A stretch of 64,000 nucleotides of DNA from Candidatus Blautia faecipullorum (GCA_019115125.1 DXEG01000024.1:62001-126000), one strand, 5' to 3'; positions 8,696 through 17,407 are shown, counted from the stretch's first letter. A program made the numbers and translations. Notes: generated by a model not told the origin, from the sequence alone.

Positions 8696-9601
8696 ATGGC
8701 AGATATTAATAATTTCCTTGCACTTATGCTGCAGTTGTCGGTACCTATCGTTCTGGGCGCTCTGTGCGGAACCATTGCGGAGCGCGGCGGTATTATTCTG
8801 CTGGGTGTGGAAGGCCTTATGCTGATCGGCGCCTTCGCCGGAGTGGCGGGTTCCTTTTTCACAGGCTCCGCTTTTGCAGGAGCGGTGCTCTCCGTGGCTG
8901 CGGGCGCTCTTGCCGGATGGCTGTACGCGCTGTTCTGCCTGAAATGGAAGGCCCAGCAGTCGGTAGTAGGAGTCGGGATCAACCTTTTTGCAAGCGGCAT
9001 TACGGCGGTATTGCTGAAAGCCATCTGGCACACAGAGGGAATGTCCGATTCTGTGGCGGCGTTTTCCAGCTTTACTGTGCCGGGACTGTCCAGGATACCG
9101 GTGATCGGCGCGCTGTTTTATGAGCAGTCGCCATACCTGTATCTGATGATCCTTATCGTGGCGGCTGTATGGATATTGTTTTACCGGACAAAATACGGTG
9201 TCCGCTACCGGGCCATCGGAGACCAGCCCTACGCGGTACAGACCTGCGGAGTTCCGGTCAACCGTTACCGCTATATCGCCATGATGGCCGCGGGAGCTAT
9301 CGCGGGACTTGCAGGCTCCTATCTTTCCCTTGCTCAGAATAATCTTTTTGTTACCGATATGGTTTCAGGGCGGGGCTTCATGGGTCTGGCGGCAAATATT
9401 TTCGGCGGATGGGATCCCCTGGGCTCTCTTGGAGCGGGAATGGTATTCGCCGTAGCCCAGGCGGCAAGATTCTATCTGACTGATTTTGAGATTCCCTCCC
9501 AGATCGTTCAGATGCTGCCTTACATAGTTACTCTTTTGATCCTGCTCTTTGTGGGCAAACGGGTAAAAGGGCCGGAAGCTCTTGGCAAATTAGTGGATTA
9601 G
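8696..9601 (+). CDS. Nucleoside ABC importer permease 2 (YufQ/BmpD type)
   Basis: A 301-residue membrane protein related to permease 1. It has the short GTIAERGGIILLGVEGLM motif of the partner subunit, a mid-protein YRAIGDQPYAVQTCGVPVNR loop, and a C-terminal run of hydrophobic helices. The ATG at 8696 is chosen because GAGAGGG (8681-8687) is 8 nt upstream. An in-frame GTG at 8687 would overlap the preceding stop and is less well placed. It is the last gene of the importer, and no terminator was seen before the gntR control region. Confidence 0.92.
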   Translation: MADINNFLALMLQLSVPIVLGALCGTIAERGGIILLGVEGLMLIGAFAGVAGSFFTGSAFAGAVLSVAAGALAGWLYALFCLKWKAQQSVVGVGINLFASGITAVLLKAIWHTEGMSDSVAAFSSFTVPGLSRIPVIGALFYEQSPYLYLMILIVAAVWILFYRTKYGVRYRAIGDQPYAVQTCGVPVNRYRYIAMMAAGAIAGLAGSYLSLAQNNLFVTDMVSGRGFMGLAANIFGGWDPLGSLGAGMVFAVAQAARFYLTDFEIPSQIVQMLPYIVTLLILLFVGKRVKGPEALGKLVD

Positions 9602-9624
9602 TTTTATACTGGATATAAAGCTGC

Positions 9625-9651
9625 TGTACAAGTTGGGTTAAGTTGTACAAT
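9625..9651 (+). promoter_or_regulatory. Putative GntR autoregulatory operator
   Basis: TGTACAAGTT (9625-9634) and AGTTGTACAAT (9641-9651) lie in the gap before gntR. The reverse complement of the first gives AACTTGTACAGCA, differing at one base from AACTTGTACAACA in the transporter promoter region. This supports one regulator controlling both units. Confidence 0.6.
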
Positions 9652-9687
9652 GGCAATATCAAACAGTATAAGGAGAGTATAGCCTGT

Positions 9688-10428
9688 ATGGACAATATCA
9701 TTAATGAGAAGAATGTAAAGATACCATTATATGTAACGGTGTACGAAACCATCACCCAATGGCTGAGAGACGGGAAATATAAGCCGGGGGATAAGCTGCC
9801 TGGAGAAAATATCCTGGCGGAACAGTTTAAGGTGAGCAGAGGAACACTCAGACAGGCTATGCTCCTTCTTCAGGAGGACGGGCTGATCAGCAATCATCAG
9901 GGAAAGGGAAACATTGTCCTTTCCAATCAGGACGTACAAACAGGAGGACTGGAGAGGGTGGGAAATCCCATTATCGATTTTTGCCTCCAGCCTGTGGACG
10001 ACAAGCTGCTGACGATTGGATTTCAGCCGGCCACACAGAAGCATCAGGAAGTATTAAAGCTCAGGCCGTCCAGCATTGTGGCGGTGATAGACATCACATA
10101 CTACAGCCAGAAAATGCCGGTGGGATTTGCCATGATTTACATGCCGTATTCTATTTTGGAAAAAAGCAGCGTAGATTTGGAAAATACAGACAGCGTGTAT
10201 GAATATTATATGAAGATCCTTGTCTCATCCGGGATTTACAGCGATACGAAACTTCGCATGAGAAAGGCCAGAGAGCGCCTTGCGAAAATTCTTGAAATCC
10301 CAGAGGAGGAAGCGATCCTGATCCTTGAGGAGGAATTATATACACAGTACGACACGCCTGTTTTGTCCCAAAAATTATACATGACGGCAGATCTCTACGA
10401 ATTGAGCCTGAGGAGGAAGAATAAATGA
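9688..10428 (+). CDS. GntR/HutC-family transcriptional regulator of nucleoside uptake
   Basis: A 246-residue repressor-type protein. The N-terminal winged helix spans residues about 10-75 and shows the GntR signature GKYKPGDKLPGENILAEQF and VSRGTLRQAMLLLQEDGLI. The rest resembles a UTRA ligand-binding domain with the MPVGFAMIYMP and typical IYSDTKLRMRKA segments. The start at 9688 follows AAGGAGAG at about 9670-9677; an in-frame ATG at 9643 lacks a site. It stands between the importer and salvage genes, so the ligand is probably a nucleoside or a product such as a sugar phosphate (inference). Confidence 0.9.
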   Translation: MDNIINEKNVKIPLYVTVYETITQWLRDGKYKPGDKLPGENILAEQFKVSRGTLRQAMLLLQEDGLISNHQGKGNIVLSNQDVQTGGLERVGNPIIDFCLQPVDDKLLTIGFQPATQKHQEVLKLRPSSIVAVIDITYYSQKMPVGFAMIYMPYSILEKSSVDLENTDSVYEYYMKILVSSGIYSDTKLRMRKARERLAKILEIPEEEAILILEEELYTQYDTPVLSQKLYMTADLYELSLRRKNK

Positions 10429-10443
10429 TTGGAGTAAAAAAAT

Positions 10444-11157
10444 ATGAAAACTTTTCACAACGAGGCGGAACCGGGCCAGATCGCGAAGACGGTCCTTATG
10501 CCGGGAGATCCGCTGCGGGCAAAATATATCGCGGAAAATTATCTGGAGGACGCGATCTGTTATAACCGTGTCCGGGGAATGAACGGATACACGGGAACCT
10601 ACAAAGGCGTTCCGGTGTCCGTCCAGGGCAGCGGAATGGGAATTCCTTCCATGGGGATCTATTCCTACGAGCTGTTTCAGGAATATGGCGTAGACAATAT
10701 CATCCGTATCGGAACAGCAGGAGCGGTCAGCAGGAAAGTACATGTGGGAGAACTCATTTTTGCCATGGGCTGCTGTACCAACTCTAATTTTGCGGCCCAG
10801 TACCATCTTCCGGGAACCTTTGCCGCGGTGGCGGATTACGGCCTTTTGGAGCAGGCGGTAAATAAGGCCCGCAGGGAGCAGGCCGGGTTCCATGTGGGAA
10901 ATGTATTCAGCTCGGACGTATTCTATGAGGATCAGGCCGGTGAGAAGGGCGCCTGGGAAAAAATGGGCGTCCTGGTTCAGGAAATGGAGACCTTTTCTCT
11001 GTACTGCACGGCGGCAAGAACAGGTAAACGGGCGCTGAGTATGCTGACGGCGGGAAGCAGCCTGCACACCAGTGAGGCCCTGACCAACGAACAGCGGGAG
11101 AAGAGTCTGGATATGATGATCCGCTGTGCTCTTGAGCTGGCTGTGGAGAACTGCTGA
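10444..11157 (+). CDS. deoD: DeoD-type purine nucleoside phosphorylase with altered catalytic Asp position
   Basis: A 237-residue enzyme aligned along its length with trimeric/hexameric DeoD. It cleaves purine (deoxy)nucleosides with phosphate to base and (deoxy)ribose 1-phosphate. Phosphate-binding features are conserved: LMPGDPLRAKYIAE, VRGMNGYTGTYKG and IIRIGTAGAV. The EMET segment keeps the ribose-contacting Met-Glu. The base-site Asp of E. coli DeoD (Asp204 in TVSDHI) aligns with Ser here, in TAGSSL. The downstream Arg of the ER/QRE segment is retained. The change may shift base preference or reduce activity. A stop/start overlap (TGATG) links it to the hydrolase gene. Confidence 0.88.
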   Translation: MKTFHNEAEPGQIAKTVLMPGDPLRAKYIAENYLEDAICYNRVRGMNGYTGTYKGVPVSVQGSGMGIPSMGIYSYELFQEYGVDNIIRIGTAGAVSRKVHVGELIFAMGCCTNSNFAAQYHLPGTFAAVADYGLLEQAVNKARREQAGFHVGNVFSSDVFYEDQAGEKGAWEKMGVLVQEMETFSLYCTAARTGKRALSMLTAGSSLHTSEALTNEQREKSLDMMIRCALELAVENC

Positions 11158-12101
11158 TGAAAGTACTTTTTGATGTGGATACAGGGGTGGACGACGCGGC
11201 GGCCCTTCTTTACGCGCTGTTCAAGCCCCGGTATGAGATCGTGGGGATCGGTACGGTCTGCGGCAATGTGGAAGCGGCGCTGGCAGCGGAAAACACCCTG
11301 AAAATTCTCGATCTCGCGGACGCCCCGGATATTCCGGTGGCAGTAGGAGCGGAAGCGCCGTTGGCGGGAAGCTGGCCCGGGCGGGTGCGGAAGATCCACG
11401 GAGACAACGGGCTGGGAAATGTGGAGCTGCCTGTAAGCAGCCGCAGACTTCTCGGAGAAGCGGTGGAGGATTTTTATATGCGGACGGCGGAGCAGTATGA
11501 AGGAGAGCTTACTCTGATTACTCTTGGGCCCCTCACCAATATTGCGCGCACACTGGAAAAATACCCTTCCTTTGCCCGGAGGATACGAAAAATGATCATG
11601 ATGGGCGGCACAGTAGCAATGAGGGGCAATGTGTCGCCCCTGGGCGAGGCGAATGTGGCCGGGGATCCGGAAGCCTGCGACAGGGTATTTCTCTCGGGAA
11701 TGGACATCACGGCGGTAGGGCTGGATGTCACCATGAAGGTCCGGCTCAGAAGAGAGCATCTGGAATGGCTGAAAAGCTGCCGGAGTCCCCGGCGGGCGAA
11801 AGCAGTGAACTTCCTGAGCCGGGCGCTGGAATACTACGGGGAGGGAAACCGCTGGCAGAATTACTGTATCGGAGACTGTCCTCTTCACGATCCCCTCGCC
11901 GTTATACACGCAGGTACAGGAGGCGTTCTGCGCACAGAAAAAAGAAGGGCCCGGGTGGAATGCCGGGGAACCTACACCAGGGGTATGATCGTGACGGATC
12001 TAAGAGAGCATCCCATACCCGGAGAAGATATTGATTTTGCGGTGGAAGCGGACGCGGAGAGAGCGGTACGGGAGTTTTTGTCCGCGTTCTGGGAAGAATA
12101 A
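11157..12101 (+). CDS. Nucleoside hydrolase (IunH/RihB family)
   Basis: A 314-residue hydrolase that splits nucleosides into base and ribose without phosphate. The N-terminal DVDTGVDDA motif supplies the Ca2+-binding and catalytic Asp residues. MGGTVAMRGNVSPLGEANV and the DPLAV(I) His-Asp region near residue 242 (CPLHDPLAVIH) complete the active site. Length is standard. It starts inside the stop of deoD. Having both a phosphorylase and a hydrolase in one operon suggests a broad nucleoside range or a substitute for the altered phosphorylase. Confidence 0.92.
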   Translation: MKVLFDVDTGVDDAAALLYALFKPRYEIVGIGTVCGNVEAALAAENTLKILDLADAPDIPVAVGAEAPLAGSWPGRVRKIHGDNGLGNVELPVSSRRLLGEAVEDFYMRTAEQYEGELTLITLGPLTNIARTLEKYPSFARRIRKMIMMGGTVAMRGNVSPLGEANVAGDPEACDRVFLSGMDITAVGLDVTMKVRLRREHLEWLKSCRSPRRAKAVNFLSRALEYYGEGNRWQNYCIGDCPLHDPLAVIHAGTGGVLRTEKRRARVECRGTYTRGMIVTDLREHPIPGEDIDFAVEADAERAVREFLSAFWEE

Positions 12102-12124
12102 GGATTCAGAAAGGATGATCTGAA

Positions 12125-13315
12125 ATGGAGAGATTTAAGAGAGTATTTGTGATCGTTATGGATTCCCTCGGCGTGGGGCAGATGGAGGATTCCCCGGAGT
12201 TCGGGGATGTGGGCGTCAACACGCTGGGGCACATTTCTGAAGCAGCGGAGAGCTTTCGTATAGAGAACCTTCAGAAGCTGGGAATGGCGAACCTGACACC
12301 CCTGAAGCAGGTGAAGCCGATGGAAAAAAGTCTTGGATATTATGGAAAGCTGAGAGAGAGAAGCAAGGGAAAGGACACCATGACCGGGCACTGGGAGCTG
12401 ATGGGCCTGGAGGTGAAGACTCCCTTTAAGACCTTCTCTGAGCACGGTTTTCCGCCGGAGCTGATCGCGGAGCTGGAGAAGCGTACCGGCCGTAAGATCA
12501 TAGGAAATAAAAGCGCCAGCGGAACGGAGATCCTGGAAGAGCTGGCGGAGGAGGAGATCGCCACAGGTCATATGATCGTCTATACCTCTGCGGATTCCGT
12601 TCTGCAGATCTGCGGCAACGAGGAAACCTTCGGGCTGGAGGAGCTGTACCGCTGCTGCGAAATTGCCCGGGAGATCACGATGAAGGACGAGTGGAGAGTG
12701 GGACGTGTGATCGCCCGCCCCTATGTTGGAAAAAAGAAGGGGCAGTTCAGGCGCACCAGCAACCGCCACGATTACGCGCTGAAGCCCTTCGGCCCCACAG
12801 CCCTGAACGCGCTGAAGGACGCCGGGCTGGATGTGATCTCTGTGGGAAAGATCAAGGATATTTTTGACGGAGAAGGGATCACCGAGGCTTACAAGTCAAA
12901 AAGCTCCGTTCATGGTATGGAGCAGACCATTGAGCTGGCCCATAAGGATTTTCATGGACTTTGCTTTGTGAATCTGGTGGATTTTGACGCTTTGTGGGGA
13001 CACCGGAGAGACCCGGAGGGCTACGCGGCGGAAATCGAGCGGTTTGACGTATTGCTGGGAGAGCTTCTGAAGCTCCTGAAGGAAGAGGATCTGCTGATCA
13101 TCACGGCGGATCATGGAAACGACCCCACTTATACAGGCACGGACCACACCAGAGAAAAGGTGCCCTTCCTGGCCTATTCGCCCTCGATGGAAGGCAGCGG
13201 CGAGCTGCCGGAGGGAGATACCTTCGCCGCGGTGGGAGCCACTGTGGCGGCCAATTTCGGAGTACCCATGCCGGAGGGAACCATCGGGGAGTCCGTACTG
13301 GAGAAGCTAAGATAA
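12125..13315 (+). CDS. deoB: Phosphopentomutase
   Basis: A 396-residue alkaline-phosphatase-superfamily enzyme that converts (deoxy)ribose 1-phosphate to the 5-phosphate, linking nucleoside breakdown to the pentose phosphate pool. [15 protein letters not shown] at the N-terminus carries the first metal Asp. [12 protein letters not shown] contains the phosphothreonine region. [19 protein letters not shown], and the C-terminal [20 protein letters not shown] with its metal ligands, are intact. AGAAAGGA precedes the start. It uses the product of the phosphorylase two genes upstream. No clear hairpin terminator follows. Confidence 0.96.
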   Translation: MERFKRVFVIVMDSLGVGQMEDSPEFGDVGVNTLGHISEAAESFRIENLQKLGMANLTPLKQVKPMEKSLGYYGKLRERSKGKDTMTGHWELMGLEVKTPFKTFSEHGFPPELIAELEKRTGRKIIGNKSASGTEILEELAEEEIATGHMIVYTSADSVLQICGNEETFGLEELYRCCEIAREITMKDEWRVGRVIARPYVGKKKGQFRRTSNRHDYALKPFGPTALNALKDAGLDVISVGKIKDIFDGEGITEAYKSKSSVHGMEQTIELAHKDFHGLCFVNLVDFDALWGHRRDPEGYAAEIERFDVLLGELLKLLKEEDLLIITADHGNDPTYTGTDHTREKVPFLAYSPSMEGSGELPEGDTFAAVGATVAANFGVPMPEGTIGESVLEKLR

Positions 13316-13534
13316 TCAATACAGCGGTATTCCTCTCGCTGGAGATTTTTGTTTCCGATAGCTATAACGGCTGTTTTTTGGAAAGAAAGCTGTTACAATT
13401 TTATCAGAAAACAGACAGAGAGTTTAATACGAATTTGTATGAAAAGGCCGGAGAAGGGGGAAAAATGGTCTTTGAGAAAGAAGAATAGAAGAAAATAGTA
13501 ATGAAAATTTTATGGTATATTTTCTTGCTTGATA

Positions 13535-13563
13535 TTGAACTTTTTGAGAAATCTGCTTATAAT
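13535..13563 (+). promoter_or_regulatory. Promoter of the toxin-antitoxin pair
   Basis: TTGAAC (13535-13540), 17 bp, TATAAT (13558-13563). The antitoxin ATG is 27 bp downstream. Longer reading frames from 13501 would start upstream of the promoter and are rejected. Confidence 0.75.
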
Positions 13564-13590
13564 AAAGAAAAAGGAAATGAGGTGTTGACT

Positions 13591-13914
13591 ATGGCAAATG
13601 CAGCAAATATCCTAAATAGTTTAGTGCCGATTTCCCAGTTTAGCAAAGGGAAGGCCACCCAGATTTTTGATCGGCTCCGGACAGAAAAAGAACTGGTGGT
13701 GCTTAAAAACAACCAGCCTTCTGCGATTATCCTGTCACCGGAGGAATACACGAGACTCACAGAGATTGAAGAAAATTATGCGCTGCTCTTAGAGGCAAGT
13801 AAAAGGCTGGAGGCGGCTGGAGACCAACCAGGGATTCCATTTAAAGACGTGCTTGCCGATTTGGGAATCAGTGAAAAAGAACTGGAAGAAACGGAGGAAG
13901 CGGTAATCGAATGA
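13591..13914 (+). CDS. Phd/YefM-type antitoxin
   Basis: A 107-residue antitoxin. The N-terminal half (ILNSLVPISQFSKGKATQIF, then VVLKNNQPSAIILSPEEY) is the Phd/YefM DNA-binding fold that binds the operon's own promoter. The C-terminal acidic part (KDVLADLGISEKELEETEEA) is the toxin-neutralising tail. The start at 13591 follows a GAGGTG site. Its stop overlaps the toxin ATG (ATGA), the usual arrangement for tight coupling. An ALLLEASKRLEAAGD segment is echoed in the downstream remnant at 14278. Confidence 0.88.
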   Translation: MANAANILNSLVPISQFSKGKATQIFDRLRTEKELVVLKNNQPSAIILSPEEYTRLTEIEENYALLLEASKRLEAAGDQPGIPFKDVLADLGISEKELEETEEAVIE

Positions 13915-14240
13915 CCTGGAGTATTGAATTTTTGGAAGAAGCGAAAAAAGATTTAAAGAAGCTTGACCATTCTGCCCAGCTCCAGGTTTTAAAGGGAATC
14001 CAGAAAGTAAGCCAGAACCCTCTTTCGGTGAAAGAAGGGGGATATGGCAAACCGTTAGGAAATAAAACGGGAGTGAACCTTACCAGCCTTTTAAAAATTA
14101 AGTTCCGGGATTTAGGAATCCGGGTGGTTTATAAGACTATCCGTGTGGACAATGTTATGAAGATAATTGTGGTCTCGGCAAGGACGGATGAGCAGGTTTA
14201 TAAAGAGGCGGCGAAACGTAGGGAGAAGCATCAGTTATAG
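13911..14240 (+). CDS. RelE/ParE-superfamily toxin
   Basis: A 109-residue basic protein that begins MTWSIEFLEEAKKDLKKL, the typical RelE/ParE start. Residues about 75-95 give the core strand segment IRVVYKTIRVDNVMKIIVVSA in short form (RVVYKT, KIIVVSAR). RelE-type members cleave mRNA on the ribosome; ParE-type members poison gyrase. The basic residues allow either, though RelE is favoured by the Phd/YefM partner. It is translated from an ATG inside the antitoxin stop. Confidence 0.87.
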   Translation: MTWSIEFLEEAKKDLKKLDHSAQLQVLKGIQKVSQNPLSVKEGGYGKPLGNKTGVNLTSLLKIKFRDLGIRVVYKTIRVDNVMKIIVVSARTDEQVYKEAAKRREKHQL

Positions 14241-14277
14241 TTTTACAATCTGCATATCAATATAATTATATTTTGAC

Positions 14278-14340
14278 ATGTCTACATTTTCCGCGCTGCT
14301 CCTTGAGACCAGCAAAAGGCTGGAGGCGGAGGATGGATTA
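14278..14340 (+). pseudogene. Scrap of a second antitoxin gene
   Basis: Translation from 14278 gives SALLLETSKRLEAEDG, matching ALLLEASKRLEAAGD of the intact antitoxin 0.5 kb upstream. The codons differ at several positions, so this is a divergent paralogue fragment and not a recent copy. Similarity ends where the stop codon of the convergent kinase gene begins. It marks past recombination at this site. Confidence 0.6.
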
Positions 14341-15618
14341 AGGTATATAAAGAAACAGGATAAACCTTCCGTCCTCTCTTTTCAGCTCCAGCTTTCCATC
14401 ATATTTCTTCACAGATTTCTCAATGCTTTTCAGTCCGTATCCATGAGCGCGGGCACCTTTTTTTGAGGTTCCGGGAATTCCCGGAGCCTCTTTTTGCCGG
14501 TTATCCCGGGCAGGATTTACTATTTTAAGGACGAACATTCCTTTTGCGTACCTGGCTTCCAGACGGACATACCTTTCCTCCGGCGGAAAAGCCTCCGCCG
14601 CTTCGGCGGCGTTGTCCAGAGCGTTCCCCAAAATGGCGCAGAGATCCGGCTTTTCCAGAGGAAGAGTCTGGGAGATATCCGCGTTTACATCAAAACGGAT
14701 CTGTTTCCGTTCCATTGCGGACGCTTTGACAGAAAGAACGATGTTTACGGTTTCGTCGGCGCAGTAGCGCATGGTTTTATAGGCCACAGGGTTTTCCAGA
14801 AGCTGTTTTACATAATGGTTCTTTTCCTCCCCGGACAGAGACAAAAGCGTCTGCAGATGGTTGGAAAGATCATGCTTCAGCCTTCTGACCTCAAAATTCT
14901 GCTCCTCCATGGCCTTATAATATTGTTGGTTCATTTCCAGGAGATTCCTTGATTCCTCCATTTCTCTCCAGCGCGCAAGAAGAGCTGTGGTCGCCAGAAG
15001 CCCGGCGAAGGAAAACAGCGCCAGACCCAGTAAGGAGACGTTCTGAACATCATTCCGAAAGGGTGCGTATCTGGACAAAAGTACCGTACAGAGTACGATC
15101 CCCACGGGAGCGGCAGTCAGAAGCAGAAGGATTTTCCACAGAGTTCCGGTAAGCTCAAAATCATGTTCAGGGGCCAGACGCCTGGCTCCGCCGTACAGGA
15201 TGAACGCGCATATGATCCGGAGCCCAGCCTGCGCCGGATAAAAGGACAGAAAAAAACGGTCGATCAGAGCGTTGTAGGTAAAGACGGTCCCCGCGAGGAT
15301 CAGCGCCATGGAGATCCGTTTGAGGCGGCTTCCCTGGCAGGACAGCCACACAGCCGCTGTGAACAGCAGAAGCGTAGGCGGCAGATTGTCCATGTCGGAC
15401 AGGATAATGACCATTATACCCAGCAGCATACAGGCTGCCGCCAGAAAAATACGGGCGGGCAGTCTCTTTTTTATAATCAGGAAGCAGCCAGCCGTCCTGT
15501 AAATAAAAAATATCAACAGAACCATTTCTATAAAGAAAACTCCCCATTTCACAGCGGTACTTTCATAAGACAGCTTTGTGATATGCATACTGCTCAGACA
15601 GGCGCACAGTTTTATCAT
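14338..15618 (-). CDS. GHKL sensor histidine kinase (AgrC/NatK-like)
   Basis: A 426-residue membrane kinase. The first ~210 residues hold about six hydrophobic segments. A coiled region leads to the H-box EVRRLKHDLSNHLQTLLSL with the phospho-accepting His. The N-box LGNALDNAAEAAEA and G-box AHGYGLKSIEKSV form the GHKL ATP site. Polytopic input domains of this type usually sense peptides. It overlaps the response regulator gene (ATGA) as a second cistron. The divergent Bce-type exporter suggests a peptide-antibiotic detoxification circuit. Confidence 0.9.
   Translation of the reverse strand: MIKLCACLSSMHITKLSYESTAVKWGVFFIEMVLLIFFIYRTAGCFLIIKKRLPARIFLAAACMLLGIMVIILSDMDNLPPTLLLFTAAVWLSCQGSRLKRISMALILAGTVFTYNALIDRFFLSFYPAQAGLRIICAFILYGGARRLAPEHDFELTGTLWKILLLLTAAPVGIVLCTVLLSRYAPFRNDVQNVSLLGLALFSFAGLLATTALLARWREMEESRNLLEMNQQYYKAMEEQNFEVRRLKHDLSNHLQTLLSLSGEEKNHYVKQLLENPVAYKTMRYCADETVNIVLSVKASAMERKQIRFDVNADISQTLPLEKPDLCAILGNALDNAAEAAEAFPPEERYVRLEARYAKGMFVLKIVNPARDNRQKEAPGIPGTSKKGARAHGYGLKSIEKSVKKYDGKLELKREDGRFILFLYIP
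14465..14495 (+). terminator. Terminator-like hairpin inside the kinase coding region
   Basis: A 26-bp near-perfect palindrome (14465-14490, GAGGTTCCGGGAA/TTCCCGGAGCCTC) is followed by TTTTT on the plus strand. It would stop rightward transcripts from the toxin-antitoxin pair. It lies within the 3' end of the minus-strand kinase gene, encoding part of its last ATP-site loop. Confidence 0.6.
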
Positions 15619-16328
15619 TGGTTTTCCTCCAGTATAAGTCTGGCGAAAGCGGCTTCAGCCTCCGGCCGCATATTCCGGCTGACCGGCAGACGGATACCGC
15701 GCAGCTCCACCTCGTTTTTTCCGATATGCTCCACCTTCCGGGCGTTTACCAGGTATCTTTGATGGATGCGGACAAAGCTTCCGCCCAGAGCCATTTGAAC
15801 CTCGTCCATTTTTCCATAAAAGGGATATTCCTTCTCTCCGGTAACCGCCGTGACCTTCCGGCGGTCGCTGTAAAAATACAGGATCCGTCCCAGAGGCATC
15901 CGGTAAGTCCCGTCAGTATTCCGAAAGACAAAGAACTGTTCCTGGTTTCTGAAAAGGATCGTCCGGGCGCGCTCCATGACCTGCTTCAGTTTTTCCGGCG
16001 CCGCGGGCTTTAGAATATAATCCAGAGCCCCCGTCTCGTATCCCGCGAAAACATAGTCCCGGTGCCCGGTCACAAAGACAATAAGAAGCTCCTGATCAAA
16101 GGAGCGTATGAGCCTGGCGGTTTCCATGCCGTCCGGCTCCTTCATTTCCACATCCAGGAACAGGAGATCGATTTCTCCAGGATGTTTTTTCAGCCAGTTC
16201 GCGGCGTTTTTCCCGGAGACAAATTCATATACGATTTCCTCCGTTTCCTCCTGAAGCACTTTTTCCAACGCAAAGCGCAGCGTATCTCTCGCGGCGGTTT
16301 CGTCGTCGCACAGACCGATTCTGATCAT
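15615..16328 (-). CDS. LytTR-family response regulator
   Basis: A 237-residue regulator. The receiver domain starts IRIGLCDDE, has the phosphorylation Asp in LFLDVEM and the conserved Lys in ILKP. The C-terminal LytTR DNA-binding domain contains the FVRIHQRYLVNARKVEHI signature and the terminal strand region with MPLGRI. It precedes the kinase and is divergent from the ABC exporter. Three AACTTTACA direct repeats in the intergenic region are its probable sites. Confidence 0.92.
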   Translation of the reverse strand: MIRIGLCDDETAARDTLRFALEKVLQEETEEIVYEFVSGKNAANWLKKHPGEIDLLFLDVEMKEPDGMETARLIRSFDQELLIVFVTGHRDYVFAGYETGALDYILKPAAPEKLKQVMERARTILFRNQEQFFVFRNTDGTYRMPLGRILYFYSDRRKVTAVTGEKEYPFYGKMDEVQMALGGSFVRIHQRYLVNARKVEHIGKNEVELRGIRLPVSRNMRPEAEAAFARLILEENQ

Positions 16329-16408
16329 ACTTTTTTCTCCTGACAGCCGATTTATTCTGTAATTATTTTATCATTCATCGGGTTTTCTGGAAAGGAGGCT
16401 TTCTTTCA

Positions 16409-16467
16409 AACTTTACATAAACGGAACCGAACTTTACATTTTCTGCACGGGCCGTCCAAACTTTACA
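16409..16467. promoter_or_regulatory. LytTR-type direct repeats between regulator and exporter
   Basis: AACTTTACA occurs at 16409-16417, 16430-16438 and 16459-16467. The first two are 21 bp apart, two helical turns, as expected for LytTR dimers. The third is 29 bp further. They lie between the divergent regulator and exporter genes; a poor -35 and a TATGCT-like -10 at about 16518 suggest activator dependence. Confidence 0.65.
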
Positions 16468-16629
16468 AAAATCCGCACAGGGATTACAGCCAAAATTTTT
16501 CGGGGCTTCGGGAGTGCTATGCTGTTCTTACAAAGAAGAAGCGCTTCCGGAGGTGGATTCCGGATATGCCCTCAGGACTGCTCAATATTGCGGGGAGAGG
16601 GTTGCAGTAAAAAAGAAAGGGGATGCAAT

Positions 16630-17370
16630 ATGTTATATGTTAAAGATCTGAAAAAATCATACACGGTGGGAAAAGAAGTTTATTCTGTTCTGAAGGGAGT
16701 GAGCCTGTCGGTGGCAAAGGGAGAATTTGCCGCTGTTATGGGACCGTCGGGATCGGGAAAGAGCACGCTTTTAAACTGTATTTCCTGCTATATTCCCTTT
16801 GACGGGGGACGGATCACCCTGGGAGGACGGGAGCTGAAGGGAATGAACGAAGGAGAGCTGGCCAGAGTGAGAAATGAAAAGCTGGGCTTTGTGTTCCAGG
16901 ATTTTATGCTGCTGGACGGACTTACCATAAAAGAAAATATCCTTGTTCCCAGAATCATACAGGGAAAGGCGGACAGAAAGGCCGACGCCTTTGCCGGACA
17001 GCTTATGGAGCTGTTTGGAATTACGCATATCGCCGGAAAATATCCGGCGGAGGTGTCCGGCGGCGAGCGTCAGAGAACCGCCGTGGCCCGCAGTCTGATC
17101 AACCGCCCGCTGATGATCCTCGCGGACGAGCCCACGGGAAACCTGGACAGCCGTTCCAGCCGTACAGTTATAGAATCCTTTGAAAACGCCCGGGAGCAGA
17201 TGGGGGCAACTGTTTTTATGGTGACCCACGACAGCTTTTCCGCCTCTTTCTGCGATAAAGTGGTCCTCCTGAAGGACGGCTGTGTATACCGCCAGCTAGT
17301 CAATCCCGGAAATCAGAAGCTTTTTCACAACATGCTTCTGGACGCGATCCGGGAAATGAGTCAGGAATGA
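16630..17370 (+). CDS. Bce-type ABC exporter ATPase
   Basis: A 246-residue MacB/LolD/BceA-family ATPase. Walker A is GPSGSGKST, the signature is VSGGERQRTAVARS, and Walker B is LMILADEPTGNLDS followed by the H-loop MVTHDS. The ATG at 16630 follows AGAAAGGGG; the upstream in-frame extension to 16519 is rejected because it has no site and overlaps the promoter. It is paired with the large FtsX-like permease. Such pairs remove or sense peptide antibiotics at the membrane. Confidence 0.93.
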   Translation: MLYVKDLKKSYTVGKEVYSVLKGVSLSVAKGEFAAVMGPSGSGKSTLLNCISCYIPFDGGRITLGGRELKGMNEGELARVRNEKLGFVFQDFMLLDGLTIKENILVPRIIQGKADRKADAFAGQLMELFGITHIAGKYPAEVSGGERQRTAVARSLINRPLMILADEPTGNLDSRSSRTVIESFENAREQMGATVFMVTHDSFSASFCDKVVLLKDGCVYRQLVNPGNQKLFHNMLLDAIREMSQE

Positions 17371-17407
17371 ATAGCTGCCGCCCTTTGGCAGAGAAAGGAA
17401 GTCTACT

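Noticed and set aside
15163-15762. 199-codon plus-strand frame opposite the GHKL kinase
   Set aside because: Composition is not protein-like and the opposite strand encodes a complete kinase with all motifs.
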